Source of the DNA: Cyanodermella asteris
Taxonomy: Eukaryota; Ascomycota; Lecanoromycetes; Ostropales; Stictidaceae
Assembly: GCA_900618795.1 (NCBI GenBank)
Contig: UYJD01000017.1
Location: 374,314 to 438,313 of the forward strand
Direction of reading: 5' to 3'
Length of the DNA: 64,000 nucleotides
Shown here: piece by piece, positions 10,753 through 20,582 of the stretch
How the letters are laid out: every line of letters starts with the position of its first letter
Position numbering within the stretch: the first letter of the stretch is position 1
The notes under the pieces: model-generated
The model's database searches: none
Told to the model about the DNA's origin: nothing
Seen by the model: the letters and a program-made list of their open reading frames with translations, nothing else
Program-made: the position numbers and the translations under genes

Positions 10753-12069
10753 ATGGACGCCAACCTCGACAACGAAACGCTCCAAAAGCGCAAATGCGCC
10801 GGCATCGACTGCCCCAACGATGCCAGCGACCTCCAATGCCCCAGCTGCCTCAATCTAGGCAAGACCAGCTTCTTCTGCGGTCAGGACTGTTTCAAGAGAA
10901 ACTGGGTGAGTGGGGATCGAATACGCGACAGCAGAGCCTCCGTGAGCTGACCTTCTTCCGCAGGCTGAACACAAGAAGGCACACAAGACGAACGGTAATC
11001 CCCTCCGCAATCTGTTCCCTCCGAAAGTCGTTTCTGAACCTGATCCAGCTTCCGGCCACTTCAATCCTTTCCCCGCGTATCCCTACACAGGCCCGCTTCG
11101 TCCGGTATACCCACTTTCCCCTCGACGAGAGATCCCTGCCCATATCGTACGCCCGGACTACTCGGAGGATGGTAACCCGAAATCGGAGAGAAAGTTCACA
11201 TCGCCGAGGAATATTACGATATTGGATGAGAAGGGAATAGCGGCGATGCGTAAGGTTTGTCGCATGGGAAGAGAGGTTTTGGATATCGTTGCGGCGGAAG
11301 TCAAGCCGGGAGTAACGACGGACTACTTGGACGAAGTTTGTCATAAGGCCACTATCGAAAGAGATGTACGTGCATGGAAAGTTTGCAGCTGGGGCGCATT
11401 CGATACTGACATACACAATAGTCCTACCCCTCGCCCCTCAACTATGTCAACTTTCCCAAATCGATATGCACCTCTGTCAACGAGGTCATCTGCCACGGTA
11501 TTCCTGATCAGCGCAAACTCGAAGACGGCGACATAGTAAACCTAGACGTCTCAATCTACCACGGAGGCTTCCACGCAGATCTCAACGAGACATACTATGT
11601 TGGTGAAAAGGCCAAGCAAGATCCAGATACAGTCCGAGTGGTGGAGGCAGCGCGACAATCCCTGGACGAATCCATCAAAATCGTCAAGCCCGGTATGGCT
11701 TTCAAGGAACCCGGCAACGTAATAGAAAAGCATTCCAAGTCCATGGGCTGCTCCGTCATCAAGACATATTGCGGTCACGGCGTCAACCAACTCTTCCACT
11801 GTCCTCCCAACGTGCCGCACTACGCCAAGAACAAGGCGGTGGGCATGGCGAAACCGGGCATGACCTTCACCATTGAACCGATGGTGGCGCTCGGGACGTA
11901 CAGAGACAAGACCTGGCCGGATAACTGGACGAGTGTGACCCAGGATGGAAAGAGGACAGCGCAGTTCGAACACACGCTTTTGGTGACGGAGGATGGTGTT
12001 GAGGTTTTGACGGCCAGGAACGCAAACAGTCCTGGAGGAGCCATACCATTGTTAACGGCAGAGACTTGA
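10753..12069 (+). CDS. MAP1: Methionine aminopeptidase type 1
   Basis: Three exons: 10753-10905, 10964-11365 and 11422-12069. The introns are 10906-10963 (GTGAGT..CAG) and 11366-11421 (GTACGT..TAG). The product is 400 residues. It removes the initiator methionine from nascent proteins at the ribosome. The N-terminal zinc-finger domain typical of eukaryotic type 1 enzymes is present: cysteines in [13 protein letters not shown] and FFCGQDC, then HKKAH. The pita-bread catalytic domain has all five metal ligands: Asp227 (NLDVSIY), Asp238 (HADLNE), His304 (CGHGVN), Glu337 (TIEP) and Glu368 (QFEHT). The upstream reading frame contains other ATGs, but family similarity begins at MDANLDN. Confidence 0.96.
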
Positions 12070-12111
12070 GAGCAGCAAGCTGTTGCAAATTTCAGTTGAT
12101 GCTGGGGACAC

Positions 12112-12456
12112 TCATTTGCTGCACACGTGCGCCCAGAATGATGTCGACGTCCTCGTTTCACGGCCGCCCACACGGCCCGCAACGTACTCGTGGTACCATT
12201 GCTCCAAACGCTCGGTGAGAAGGCCCAACTTCTGGCAGGAGTTTATGCGCATGTCGGAACCTTCAGGCGCGGCGAGAGCCAACTGCCAGAATTGAAGCAT
12301 GGCCTTTTGGTTCGCAGTTCGTTCCAGTGGAGTTAAAAATGGTGCTGTGAGGATATGTTCCGGTCGGATGAATTTCTCAAAGCCCGCCGGTAGCGCCATG
12401 CCCTCTGCATAAGAAGTCATGGCTTGCGGGGACTGAGTTGCTTGTTGTTCGGTCAT
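12112..12456 (-). CDS. Small tandem-family protein, copy 1 (GM..P.GF/RPEH family)
   Basis: Single exon, 114 residues, ATG at 12456, stop 42 bp from the MAP1 stop (tail to tail). The protein carries the array's shared core: SYAEGMALPAGFEK, FIRPEHILTAPF, then LERxxxQ, a helical WQLALAAPEGS, LTERLEQWY and a terminal WAH. It has no signal peptide, membrane helix or cysteine framework, so it is probably cytosolic and alpha-helical. I do not recognise the family. Presence of the same motifs in the same order in the neighbouring ORFs is the main argument that it is a real gene. Confidence 0.7.
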   Translation of the reverse strand: MTEQQATQSPQAMTSYAEGMALPAGFEKFIRPEHILTAPFLTPLERTANQKAMLQFWQLALAAPEGSDMRINSCQKLGLLTERLEQWYHEYVAGRVGGRETRTSTSFWAHVCSK

Positions 12457-12957
12457 TTCACTTTACAGTGATGGGAGTCTAAAGACCGACCGTCCAGATT
12501 TGCCCTGAAATATAGCTGAAAGCTATTGACGTGTTCGCCAAACAGAGCGTCAATGAACCTCATACAGCTGGCACTCACGTTTCGCCTCAATGCTTGCTAC
12601 CTGAATCTCAATGTCTGAACGCGCGCTGCGTTTCCTCAATGCGCCCAACATGCTTGCTCGCTCCCCTACCCGATTCCCGTCCATTTGTCACGTATCTTCC
12701 TTTCGTTATCAAGATCTGTCCCGCTCGCAGCCATTTGTCACGTGTGTTCTCCAGCTCGTCATATCCCACACTCTACGATATGCTGGCATCTAGGAAGCAA
12801 CACAACCTGGCTTGACTAATACCGAGACTCCAGCGCTGATGTGATGGACCACGATTGCGCACGAGCTACGAACTTGCGTCTGGGGCCATTGTTTACCTCG
12901 GGAGCAACGTTCCAGTTACTCCGGACGCTCGAAGTAATCGCTCTTCGCTCCTGCTCA
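12457..12957. other. Upstream region of array copy 1
   Basis: 500 bp between copy 1 and the decayed copy. It holds the presumed promoter of copy 1. The last ~90 bases (from about 12870) may be the worn 3' part of the relic. Confidence 0.35.
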
Positions 12958-13062
12958 TTAGCTGGGCCCTTGCAGAAAAGGAGCTGTATCGACGTATTCT
13001 GGCCGAATTATGCCTGCCAAGAGAAATGGCCGTGGCATGCCGTAGAGATAAAATGGTGGCAT
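12958..13062 (-). pseudogene. Decayed copy of the small tandem family
   Basis: On the minus strand a 34-codon frame reads MPPFYLYGMPRPFLLAG and then IIRPEYVDTAPFLQGPS before a stop. It lines up with the family core (YxxGMPRPxGFxK, then IRPEHVxTAPFLQ), closest to copy 2. Everything C-terminal to TAPFLQ is lost to stops, and the spacing inside GF..K is altered. It sits between copies 1 and 2 on the same strand, so it is best read as a fifth array member that has died. Confidence 0.65.
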
Positions 13063-13285
13063 GGTGTATCGAGACCGTCATAATTATCCCTGACTGGCTG
13101 GGGGAGGGGATTCGATATGCTGAAATGATTCTGCAACCTGGGTCTATCATAGAGGAAGAAGCAGTAAAAGAAGAAAGATCAAAAGAACAGCATGAATTCA
13201 GCATCAAAGTACAAGTACATTCAGATAACCCGACAGTCACGTGTCCCGCCCCATGTTTGCTACGCTTCTTACTCAGTGCTCATCG

Positions 13286-13589
13286 CTACCAACACTCATT
13301 GACATGGTCCCACCACCGTGCCTCGTGCACCTGATGCTTGGACACCATGTACCCAAACTCCAGCCGTTTCGTGATCTCCGTCAACTGCTCCAGCGCTCGA
13401 GCACGCGTATAGGAGTCCTCGTCCGCGGCGAGGGCCATATTCCAGAGCCCCGTGATGCGTTCGCAATTTTCTTTTCTGGCTCGATCATTTTCTACGCATT
13501 GCAGGAAAGGGGCTGTTTCGACGTGCTCGGGTCGGATCATTCTTTTCAAAGCCGTCGGGCCGCGGCATGCCGTTTGTGTATGATGCCAT
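13286..13589 (-). pseudogene. Small tandem-family protein, copy 2, frame interrupted by one base
   Basis: The N-terminal frame starts at ATG 13589 (MASYTNGMPRPDGFEK). The rest of the family (MIRPEHVETAPFLQ through LTEITKRLEFGY to WWDHVNECW, stop 13286-13288) continues in the next frame. The two frames meet at GAAAAGAATGATC near 13548, where one extra base separates GFEK from MIRPEH. With that base ignored the product would be about 100 residues, like copies 1 and 4. The downstream part has no other stop and keeps all family motifs, so the break is recent, an assembly error, or (least likely) tolerated. Confidence 0.6.
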
Positions 13590-13770
13590 GGTGTTTTCGA
13601 GGTTGAGAGGTGCCCGAAATTGGGCTTGAGTGTTTGTAAACTGGTTTAGGAAATGTGTTTTCAATCCTGTTCCTAGGGACTGAGCTATTGATTTGAAGAG
13701 ATAAGGAAAGAACGAGGAGTAGGAGAACAATAAGGTGTCATTAAGAAAGCATTCATGCGATTTCACAGCC

Positions 13771-14175
13771 CTACCGTGACGTGTCCTCCAATGTTTGCTG
13801 CTCCCACGATGCTCGTTCGTCCATGTGCTCCCACGATGTCGTCTCGCCCATGCCTTCCTTGTAGGCCTTGTAGGCTTCGTAGTCGCGTTCCATCATTGCG
13901 GATATGATTCCGATCCCGACGATAATCGCAGCGATTTTGGGGTCCTGGCTCCTTCCAGCAATTCCTCTCAGAGCTCTATTCCAGCAGCTCGACATGATCC
14001 CAGAAAACTCTGCCTGTTGCTCTGCAGTGTAAAAGGGTGCCGTCGCGACGTGTTCCGGCCGGACGTACTTTGGGAAGCCGTCAGGAAGTGGCATGCCGAG
14101 GGTGTATGAAGGATAGGCGGGTCCGTGGACTGGGCTATGTTGGGATAGCTGTTCGTCCGGAATGTCGTTGTCCAT
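13771..14175 (-). CDS. Small tandem-family protein, copy 3
   Basis: Single exon, 134 residues from ATG 14175 (MDNDIPDEQ). The open frame runs on to 14280, but that extension would overlap copy 4 and has no family match, so I chose the inner ATG. The core is SYTLGMPLPDGFPK, YVRPEHVATAPF, SSCWNRALRG and a C-terminal TSWEHMDE. It differs from the others by a longer middle with a hydrophobic run (KIAAIIVGIGIISAMM), which may be a buried or membrane-associated helix. Same strand and spacing as its neighbours. Confidence 0.7.
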   Translation of the reverse strand: MDNDIPDEQLSQHSPVHGPAYPSYTLGMPLPDGFPKYVRPEHVATAPFYTAEQQAEFSGIMSSCWNRALRGIAGRSQDPKIAAIIVGIGIISAMMERDYEAYKAYKEGMGETTSWEHMDERASWEQQTLEDTSR

Positions 14176-14263
14176 CTTGCCTGCGGGCTGAATAAGTTGT
14201 CGGCGAAGGTGAAAGCCTCTATAGACTCTAACAGACCTACATATCCTTAGGTTGAGGTGACCT

Positions 14264-14575
14264 TCAACGTTTGCTGTCATTCAACGCCTTCTGCTCGTCA
14301 ATGTGCGCCCAGGTGGTTTTTGGATCCACGTCCTCTTTGCGTTTTCGGTACCTGTCCTCCAGCTCTTCAGTCATGTCGGCCAAATGTTTAAAGGCGTCAA
14401 TCTGCCACCGAGAACCCTGTGGCCCGGCGAGACCCCTTTTCCAGCACCGGCGGACCGAATTGTAATAATAGTCTTGGTCATCTTTGGACAAGAAAGGCGC
14501 TGTGTTGGCGTGTTCGGGGCGGATGTATTCTTCGAAGCCAGCCGGCCGCGCCATGCCCTCCACGTATTGAGACAT
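14264..14575 (-). CDS. Small tandem-family protein, copy 4
   Basis: Single exon, 103 residues, ATG at 14575. The core is QYVEGMARPAGFEE, YIRPEHANTAPF, RRCWKRGLAGPQGS, LADMTEELEDRYRKRKED, then TTWAHIDEQ. It is the first gene of the array in the direction of transcription, 88 bp upstream of copy 3's start. Highly charged, no signal peptide. Function unknown. Confidence 0.7.
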   Translation of the reverse strand: MSQYVEGMARPAGFEEYIRPEHANTAPFLSKDDQDYYYNSVRRCWKRGLAGPQGSRWQIDAFKHLADMTEELEDRYRKRKEDVDPKTTWAHIDEQKALNDSKR

Positions 14576-15822
14576 GGTCTGATGATTGTCGGACGGGTGA
14601 CGGCGTTGGGGCTCTTTGATGCGTTAAGAGTGTCTTGTTCGGATTTATCTGACTGGAATGCAAAAGCGTCTCTCTCCAGCTTTAATAGGTCGTACTACCT
14701 GGCAGTAAGCTGCTACGTTGCCCATGACAAACGGTTTGTCGTCAAAGCTACGTTAGTGGCCGATGTTGTTCCAACGTCGCAGTTTACGGGCGTCTGGGTC
14801 TGCGTTGTCAAATATTGTTTCAACATATGATCCAGTTCATGACCAGCGATTCTGCCCTAAAAGCTTGGGCGATGCTTTGGACGAAAGCAGTTAGAATGTA
14901 AGCAAAATCATCAACGGTCAAGCTTCGGAGCTTTCATCCTCGATGCAATCGCCTGTCGCTACTGCGTAGTGGGAGCTTGCCTCCTCCTGGCCTGGCTAAT
15001 ACACAGGCTCTCGCCTACACTCGTCAGGAAATGCTCAGTATCTGCCGCGACGTGTGCGGCCAGGCTGAGGAGGTTCCACACTGTTAAAGACCGGATGGTA
15101 CAAATATGAGCTTCATGGCTTGAGCTCAAGCGTGTTCTCGCTGAGGCATCGTCGCCATGTGCCGACAGAACCGTTACAGATGTTGTTTGCCTATGTCCAG
15201 GACCTATAGATCGAGCTGGATCTGACGTTTGTCGCTTCTTCGCTGCATGTCTCCAGTTTCCGGGTTTCATGTAATTTTGGATACTTACTAGCTGCGACAA
15301 GGGAGAGTCTGACGATGGCGAGTGACGCAGGGCCTGATCCTTGAAATTGAGGGTAGCCAGCCGTCCAAAATATTGGGCAACTCACGAGTCAGTGGGCGAG
15401 CAGCCGAGTGAAGTCGAAGACCTGAAACATTGTCTGATTTGCTGTTACTGGGGCGGTGTGTCATCCGTTGTCCGTGACAAATCCATGTCGGTCGGCTCAA
15501 TGAATGAAGACGACAGGCTGATTTGACTCCTCGCCAGTAAAAATGAGATTGACACCGTATTCACTGTTCGGCTGATCAACATGCCAGACGTTGAATGAAT
15601 GGATACTTCACCTTTGGGTTGAAAATCTCAAGACCTCGCTATCTTGCCAAGTAGCAATCTTCGTCTTCGCTCCAAACACAGTCCTGTCAACAAACCTGGA
15701 TCGATCTGCTTTGAACTCCCACATCGATATTCGCCTGTGGCAGTTTCGGTATTCAGAATACCAGCATCTCAAAAGCTGCCAACTACCAACACCGCGCTTA
15801 AGGAAACGTGAGCTTCAACAAA
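14576..15822. other. Gene-poor gap upstream of the small-protein array
   Basis: 1.25 kb. I see no convincing gene, no further copy of the small family on either strand, and no long terminal repeat. Short ORFs here have no family features. Confidence 0.4.
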
Positions 15823-16596
15823 ATGAACAGAAGCAACGCCAACATGTCTCGCCTCCAAACAATCTACCTGCCCCATCGCCTGACGGCGCGCAACTTCCTA
15901 CAGTTCGAGGAGACGTACGCACGTCAGAGCATGTACGAACAAGTTTGGGAATTCGTGGATCCTGCGAGCTCCAGGGTACCCGCGATGCCCAACCGTCCCG
16001 AGGTACTGGATGAAAGGGGCGTACCAAAAGCGACATCGAGGATGACGGAACAGGACCTGCGCAACCTGGACCGATGGAACGCCAATTATCGACACAAGGT
16101 GGTGATTTGGAACGCTCAGCGAAGCAGATTAACAACCATCAAGGAGAGGATGCTGAAGGACCTTTCGATCGAGCAGCGACGTTGGGTCTATCAGCTCCCC
16201 ACTCCACGCCAGATTCTTGTTGAGCTCGGCCGCAGGCTTCGGCCAACGTACCAGAAGCAACGCGAGTACCTGGTCGATGATTACTTTGCGATTTGTGCCG
16301 GCTCGGGCACGCAAAATCCAAATGCGTGGCTCCAAGATTGGAAATCGATGCAACGCCTGTTCCTTACCTATGGTATGCACGATACAATCGAGCACCACAT
16401 GCCAACCGATTTCTTATTTGCTGCCATGCCTCTCCTTCCTGCCTGGACGCTCGCATACCATTCCGCCAAGCTGAGCCAGAGGCACAAACTGGATTTCGGA
16501 GAATGCATGAGGGACTTCGAAACGAATTGGCTGGCCAGCAGGAGGATGTCACAAGTGTCCTCGCCAGGCAGCTACCTGGCGACACAATTTCGGTGA
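15823..16596 (+). mobile_element. Ty1/copia-type Gag-like fragment (retrotransposon fossil)
   Basis: About 258 residues from the first ATG. The layout resembles fungal copia Gag: an N-terminal LTARNFLQFEETYARQ segment, WEFVDP followed by a proline-rich PNRPEVLDERG, a helical middle (LRNLDRWNANYRHK), LPTPRQILVELGRRLRPT, and WLQDWKSMQRLF. No protease, integrase or reverse transcriptase follows, and I see no LTR pair, so the element's true ends and age cannot be given. Base composition is like the surroundings, with no AT-rich decay of the sort left by RIP. It could be a lone remnant or a kept host gene derived from Gag. Confidence 0.6.
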
Positions 16597-17260
16597 TTTC
16601 GTCCTATTCGGACGAGAAATACGGAGACACTGACTATTCCGACAAGGTAAAAGTTCATCAGAGCAACGGAGCTTGATACGATGTCTGCTTGAGTGAGCCT
16701 TTGTGGTATCGCGAGTTAATTGGAACACGCATGTGGTCAGCGAACATCGCAATGTCTCCCGAAGGACCTGTTGAAAGAGCTGTGAGGCGGGGTGGGCGCA
16801 AAAGGCGAAGATTTGTAATGGAAGACGCCCGGGCGAATATGGTCGTCCTGAGAAATCCGGATAACAAATTAAGGCACACGAAGTCATGCCATTGGCACCG
16901 ACCAAAGCAGCAGTACGATGATGTTTCCAAGAACAACATCCAACCAATGCTTGGTGCTGTGTTCCGATGTCCTCTGGCAGGCGTGATAGATTATCGACAA
17001 TTGTTTAGTGCCTGTCCATATCCCAGTCCTTATCCCATTTTCCGCTCGCGTGATCACAGTCGGTTCAAGCGATGCTCATGTTAAACATGACGAGTCGGAC
17101 ATTGATGTAAAGAAGGTCGTGAAAAGGTTGACCACCTTCGAGATCGCCCATTCCTTCTGTCAGCATTGCCCACTATCGCTGCGATACGTACTTTCTTGGG
17201 AGCATTTTTCTTGACCACTGTATCTCTCTAGTGCCGTAGCGTCACACGATTGCGCCAACA
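16597..17260. other. Spacer between Gag-like fragment and broken methyltransferase
   Basis: About 660 bp. No pol-like protein sequence on either strand and no terminal repeat matching the region before the Gag fragment was seen. Confidence 0.35.
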
Positions 17261-18077
17261 ATGGCTGCCTCAAACAAGACGGTCCGCAATGTCATGTACG
17301 AGCAACTGAAGCAGAACACGCCAGACGAGTACGCCCACCCGGAACTGCAACACGAGCTTTTGAGTCGCGCAATTGGCGGCAAACTCATCAGAACCCCCCT
17401 GCCATCGGCGCCGTCGATACTGGACTCTGCGTGCAGCGACGGGCTGTGGATGTTTGGAAGTGTCGAAAACGCTTCCGGATGCCACCTTTCGCGGCACTGA
17501 CGTGGAGCCCCCACCACTTTGAGCAGATCAAGAGCCTACCACCTACCATCACTTTTGGTAAGATTCCAGAGCGGATCTTGTCTGCTTCGCATTATTGTAA
17601 TATTTTGTTGACGATGATTTCAAGAAAATCAGTCAAACTCCGATACGTGACCGAGTACGAGTGCGGCGAAGGACACGTTGGATTCGAGATGCTGACGGAC
17701 TTTGTCGACAAAGTCTATGCGATGGGCAAGCTGAATCCGAACCCGGGCAACTACCTCCGGTCATGGCACGAGGAGGCTGGCGCGGTGGACGTGCATTGGG
17801 AAGTATTCACGTAAGGTATCGGTGCGACCGAGAGTGATCAGATTCTCGCTGTCAAGGGCGAGCTAACAATCATGTCCATGCTTGACAAGTATTGGATGAT
17901 CGCAGCAAGTGAGTCTTGTGCATGTTTTGAGCTCTTGGGGCTTTGCGGTACGCGTTCTAATGGTGCGCTGAGATGCCTAATTATTTCTACACTGAGGACG
18001 ACTTTGCCAAGCTGAAGGAGGCGCCTGAACAGGAATTGCATACCACAGGCAACGTGTGGAAAGTCCATGCTGCATGA
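17261..18077 (+). pseudogene. Broken SAM-dependent methyltransferase
   Basis: The first frame (ATG 17261) reads like a fungal secondary-metabolism type methyltransferase: the lead YAHPELQHELLSRAIGGKLI and then SAM motif I in SILDSACSDGLWM. After this the family sequence moves to other frames: SKTLPDATFRGTDVEP, then PHHFEQIKSLPPTITF, so at least two frameshifts lie within 17450-17525. The middle of the enzyme is missing. The 3' part resumes in YVTEYECGEGHVGFEMLTDFV and RSWHEEAGAVDVHWEVFT, and a plausible last exon is 17973-18077. A well-preserved GTGAGT donor near 17909 suggests the decay is not very old. It cannot make a full enzyme. Confidence 0.55.
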
Positions 18078-20582
18078 AGTCGAGGTGCGGTTCGAAGTGA
18101 TAGTTTATTGTAGATCAGCTAGATTCGAGTGTGGGGAAATGAGATACGAGCGAGCATCGATACGTCTATATCTAGCTCTCGCAAGCGAGAGATCGCAGCC
18201 ATCCGAGTCGAAAACGAATTCGCAATCGGTTTCAGGGCAGTCAGCCTTCATCCTCCTGGATTTTAAGAGTCGAAATGGGCACGGTTGAAGCCTAGCGTCG
18301 TAGCTGTCATCTTGAAACACGATCCTTGGCTCGTGTCCAGCAGAGCCGCACGCCGGAAGCGTGCTCGGAATCAGCAGGGCAGGGTTGGTTGCCTATGGCG
18401 GCTAGGTAAGCGCTCATTAAAGTATGCATATTCCACAGGCAGGATGCCAGATGATGACCGTACGAATGTGGGCAGGTGTTGCGTGTTGCAGGAGTTGAAA
18501 TGACAGCATGACACGAAGGGTCTTTGGCCGCCAAGCCGGTCAGGCCTGATACCGACAGTCACCTCGGAGCCGATAAGGCTGCGAAGTACGTTGACTCGAA
18601 ACACAAACATGGAATCGAGATTTGTTTTGCGCTATTGAAATATCGAAATTGTACTCTTTCGACGTTGAGATTTATGGCTCAGCGCACGACAAGATGGAAG
18701 CGTTTGACGTGATTTGTTGTCTTGACATTATTTCCCGAGGAGGAAAATCATATCTTATGACAACCACGTTTCTCTCGACAAACCGGCTACGGATCGTGAC
18801 AAATACCCCAGATATCAGTTGGCTACGAGTCTTTGACACGAGAGTGATTGAAAACCCGCGAAAGGGCCATGTATGCTAGTAGGCGGCAAATGGCACTGTA
18901 CTTGGCTGCTTCGGAGCAGTCACGAGACTAGATCATCTGACCTGCATACCTACTTGTCGCATGAGAAACATGTTTCGAGCATGAATAGTCGGCATTCGAT
19001 GATCAGCAGCATTGCCTTTCAGACAAAGAGAATAAATAGCGTATCCCGCAATGAGCATAATAAATGCTAGCCAATGCCGCTTTCGTTGCATGTATGTAAA
19101 GGAAGTCAGCACCCAAGAAACGCCGGCTTCCTTCAGGCCGCTCACGGACTGAGAATAGTAGCCTCCGCCGTGCCTTGAGGATCGACTGACAGCATAAAGA
19201 TAGGACTTGGCACTGGCCTCGTGAGCAGCGAAATGACATGGGATTTTGTATTGATGGCAGGCTGATGCAGGGATTGCAACAATCGACAGCTGGTCGCTGT
19301 GCGCGACGCACAGCCAAGTTTGGAGCCGCAGAAAGTGTAGCAGCCGGCGGATCGGGGCCGGATGCTTTCAAATTGCGCTTAGCCAGGTCGACCGATCCTG
19401 TCGTATTGGCATAATGGCATGTCCCGGTTGAGTTTTCGACCACGTAATCAAGCCACTTCCAGCCTTGCCGTGGTGAGACGGCCCATCGGTTCGCCCGCGC
19501 GCGTGTAGACTGCAGACAGACGATGATCAGGAAATACTGTGAAGACACGATCGAAGCAATCAAGCAACTATTTAATAATCCAGCAACGACAGCAATCGAC
19601 AACAGGCAACATGTCGCAAGCAGGCGAGGCTGAGCTATAGTGTACACGTCGCAAAGCTTTGTGGATGTGGTTGTGTTTGAGGTGGTGTTGCGTGGTGTGT
19701 TCGCTGCAGAAAAGCGGAGCGAGGCTTTGTCGCAGATCGCGGCCGGAGTTGCGACTCCGCGTTTCAGGGCGCTCAGAATGTGACGTCCGCTCATTTCCTC
19801 CAAATCTCTCTCACTGCTACACACACAGCCGACCTGCCTACACGCGGCGAGAATGCGGCGACATCCTCGAGGATGCTCACGGTCATCGTCTGCTATACTT
19901 ACAACGTGAATAGGCAATACGATTCGAGGCAGAATTGCTAGTGGATAGCTGGTTGGGGGCCGAAGTTCTAAATTCTGCATACCCTGGGCAGATCGGCAAC
20001 CATCGATCAGAGTGAAGATGGCGTTCCAGGGAACCGACCAAGCAGCTTCTCCAACTCTGCCGAGCCGAGCTGGGGGCCGTGAGATGCCTTTACGACCTGA
20101 AGCAACGTTGGCCCTTGCCTGAAACCTCCCATGACGTCCACCACGGCCTCGTCTCCAATCTCGCTGCGTGCTGATGTTGCCGCATCTCCCTCGCTGTCAG
20201 TCAATTTACCGGCCGAGCCCTGGCCACTGGCCAAAGCTTCGAAGCTTCTTCTCGTCAGTCCGTCCGACCATGACAGCCCTGGTCATGGCTCAGCGCATGT
20301 CCGAATGAGCTTCGACGCAACATGCTTCGGCGACGCTGTAGCGTGCTACAACACAGCCTGCCCATCCAGCATGCGAGGGCTCGAGCTCCTCCTATATACC
20401 CTGCTGTCCTGCATTTTCTTCTTGTTTTGCCCATTTGCAACTCCAGTTTTCATTTGAGCCCTTGCCGTTCCTTTCACTTCACTGTTTCAGTGCGCCTTTT
20501 CTTCTAACAATTAGCCCTTGAGGCTCTTTTTACCATTTAACCTTCTCATTGTTCGAGACATCGACTCCAGCTCAGGTTCAGC
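18078..20582. other. Gene-poor gap and leader of the proline-rich protein gene
   Basis: 2.5 kb. A 325-codon open frame on the minus strand (19003-19980) has no recognisable domain and a Cys/Arg/Ser composition typical of chance frames. The last ~180 bp (20400-20582) are CT-rich (cttcttgttttgccc, cctttcacttcactgtttc), as usual just upstream of fungal starts. Confidence 0.4.

Noticed and set aside
15180-17260. Search for LTRs or pol sequence around the Gag-like fragment
   Set aside because: No direct repeat pair with TG..CA ends and no reverse-transcriptase or integrase motif was seen on either strand.
19003-19980. 325-codon open frame on the minus strand
   Set aside because: Composition is Cys/Arg/Ser-rich and patchy, no domain or conserved-looking block, no CT-rich leader before the ATG. 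Probably a chance frame; RNA evidence would be needed to revive it.
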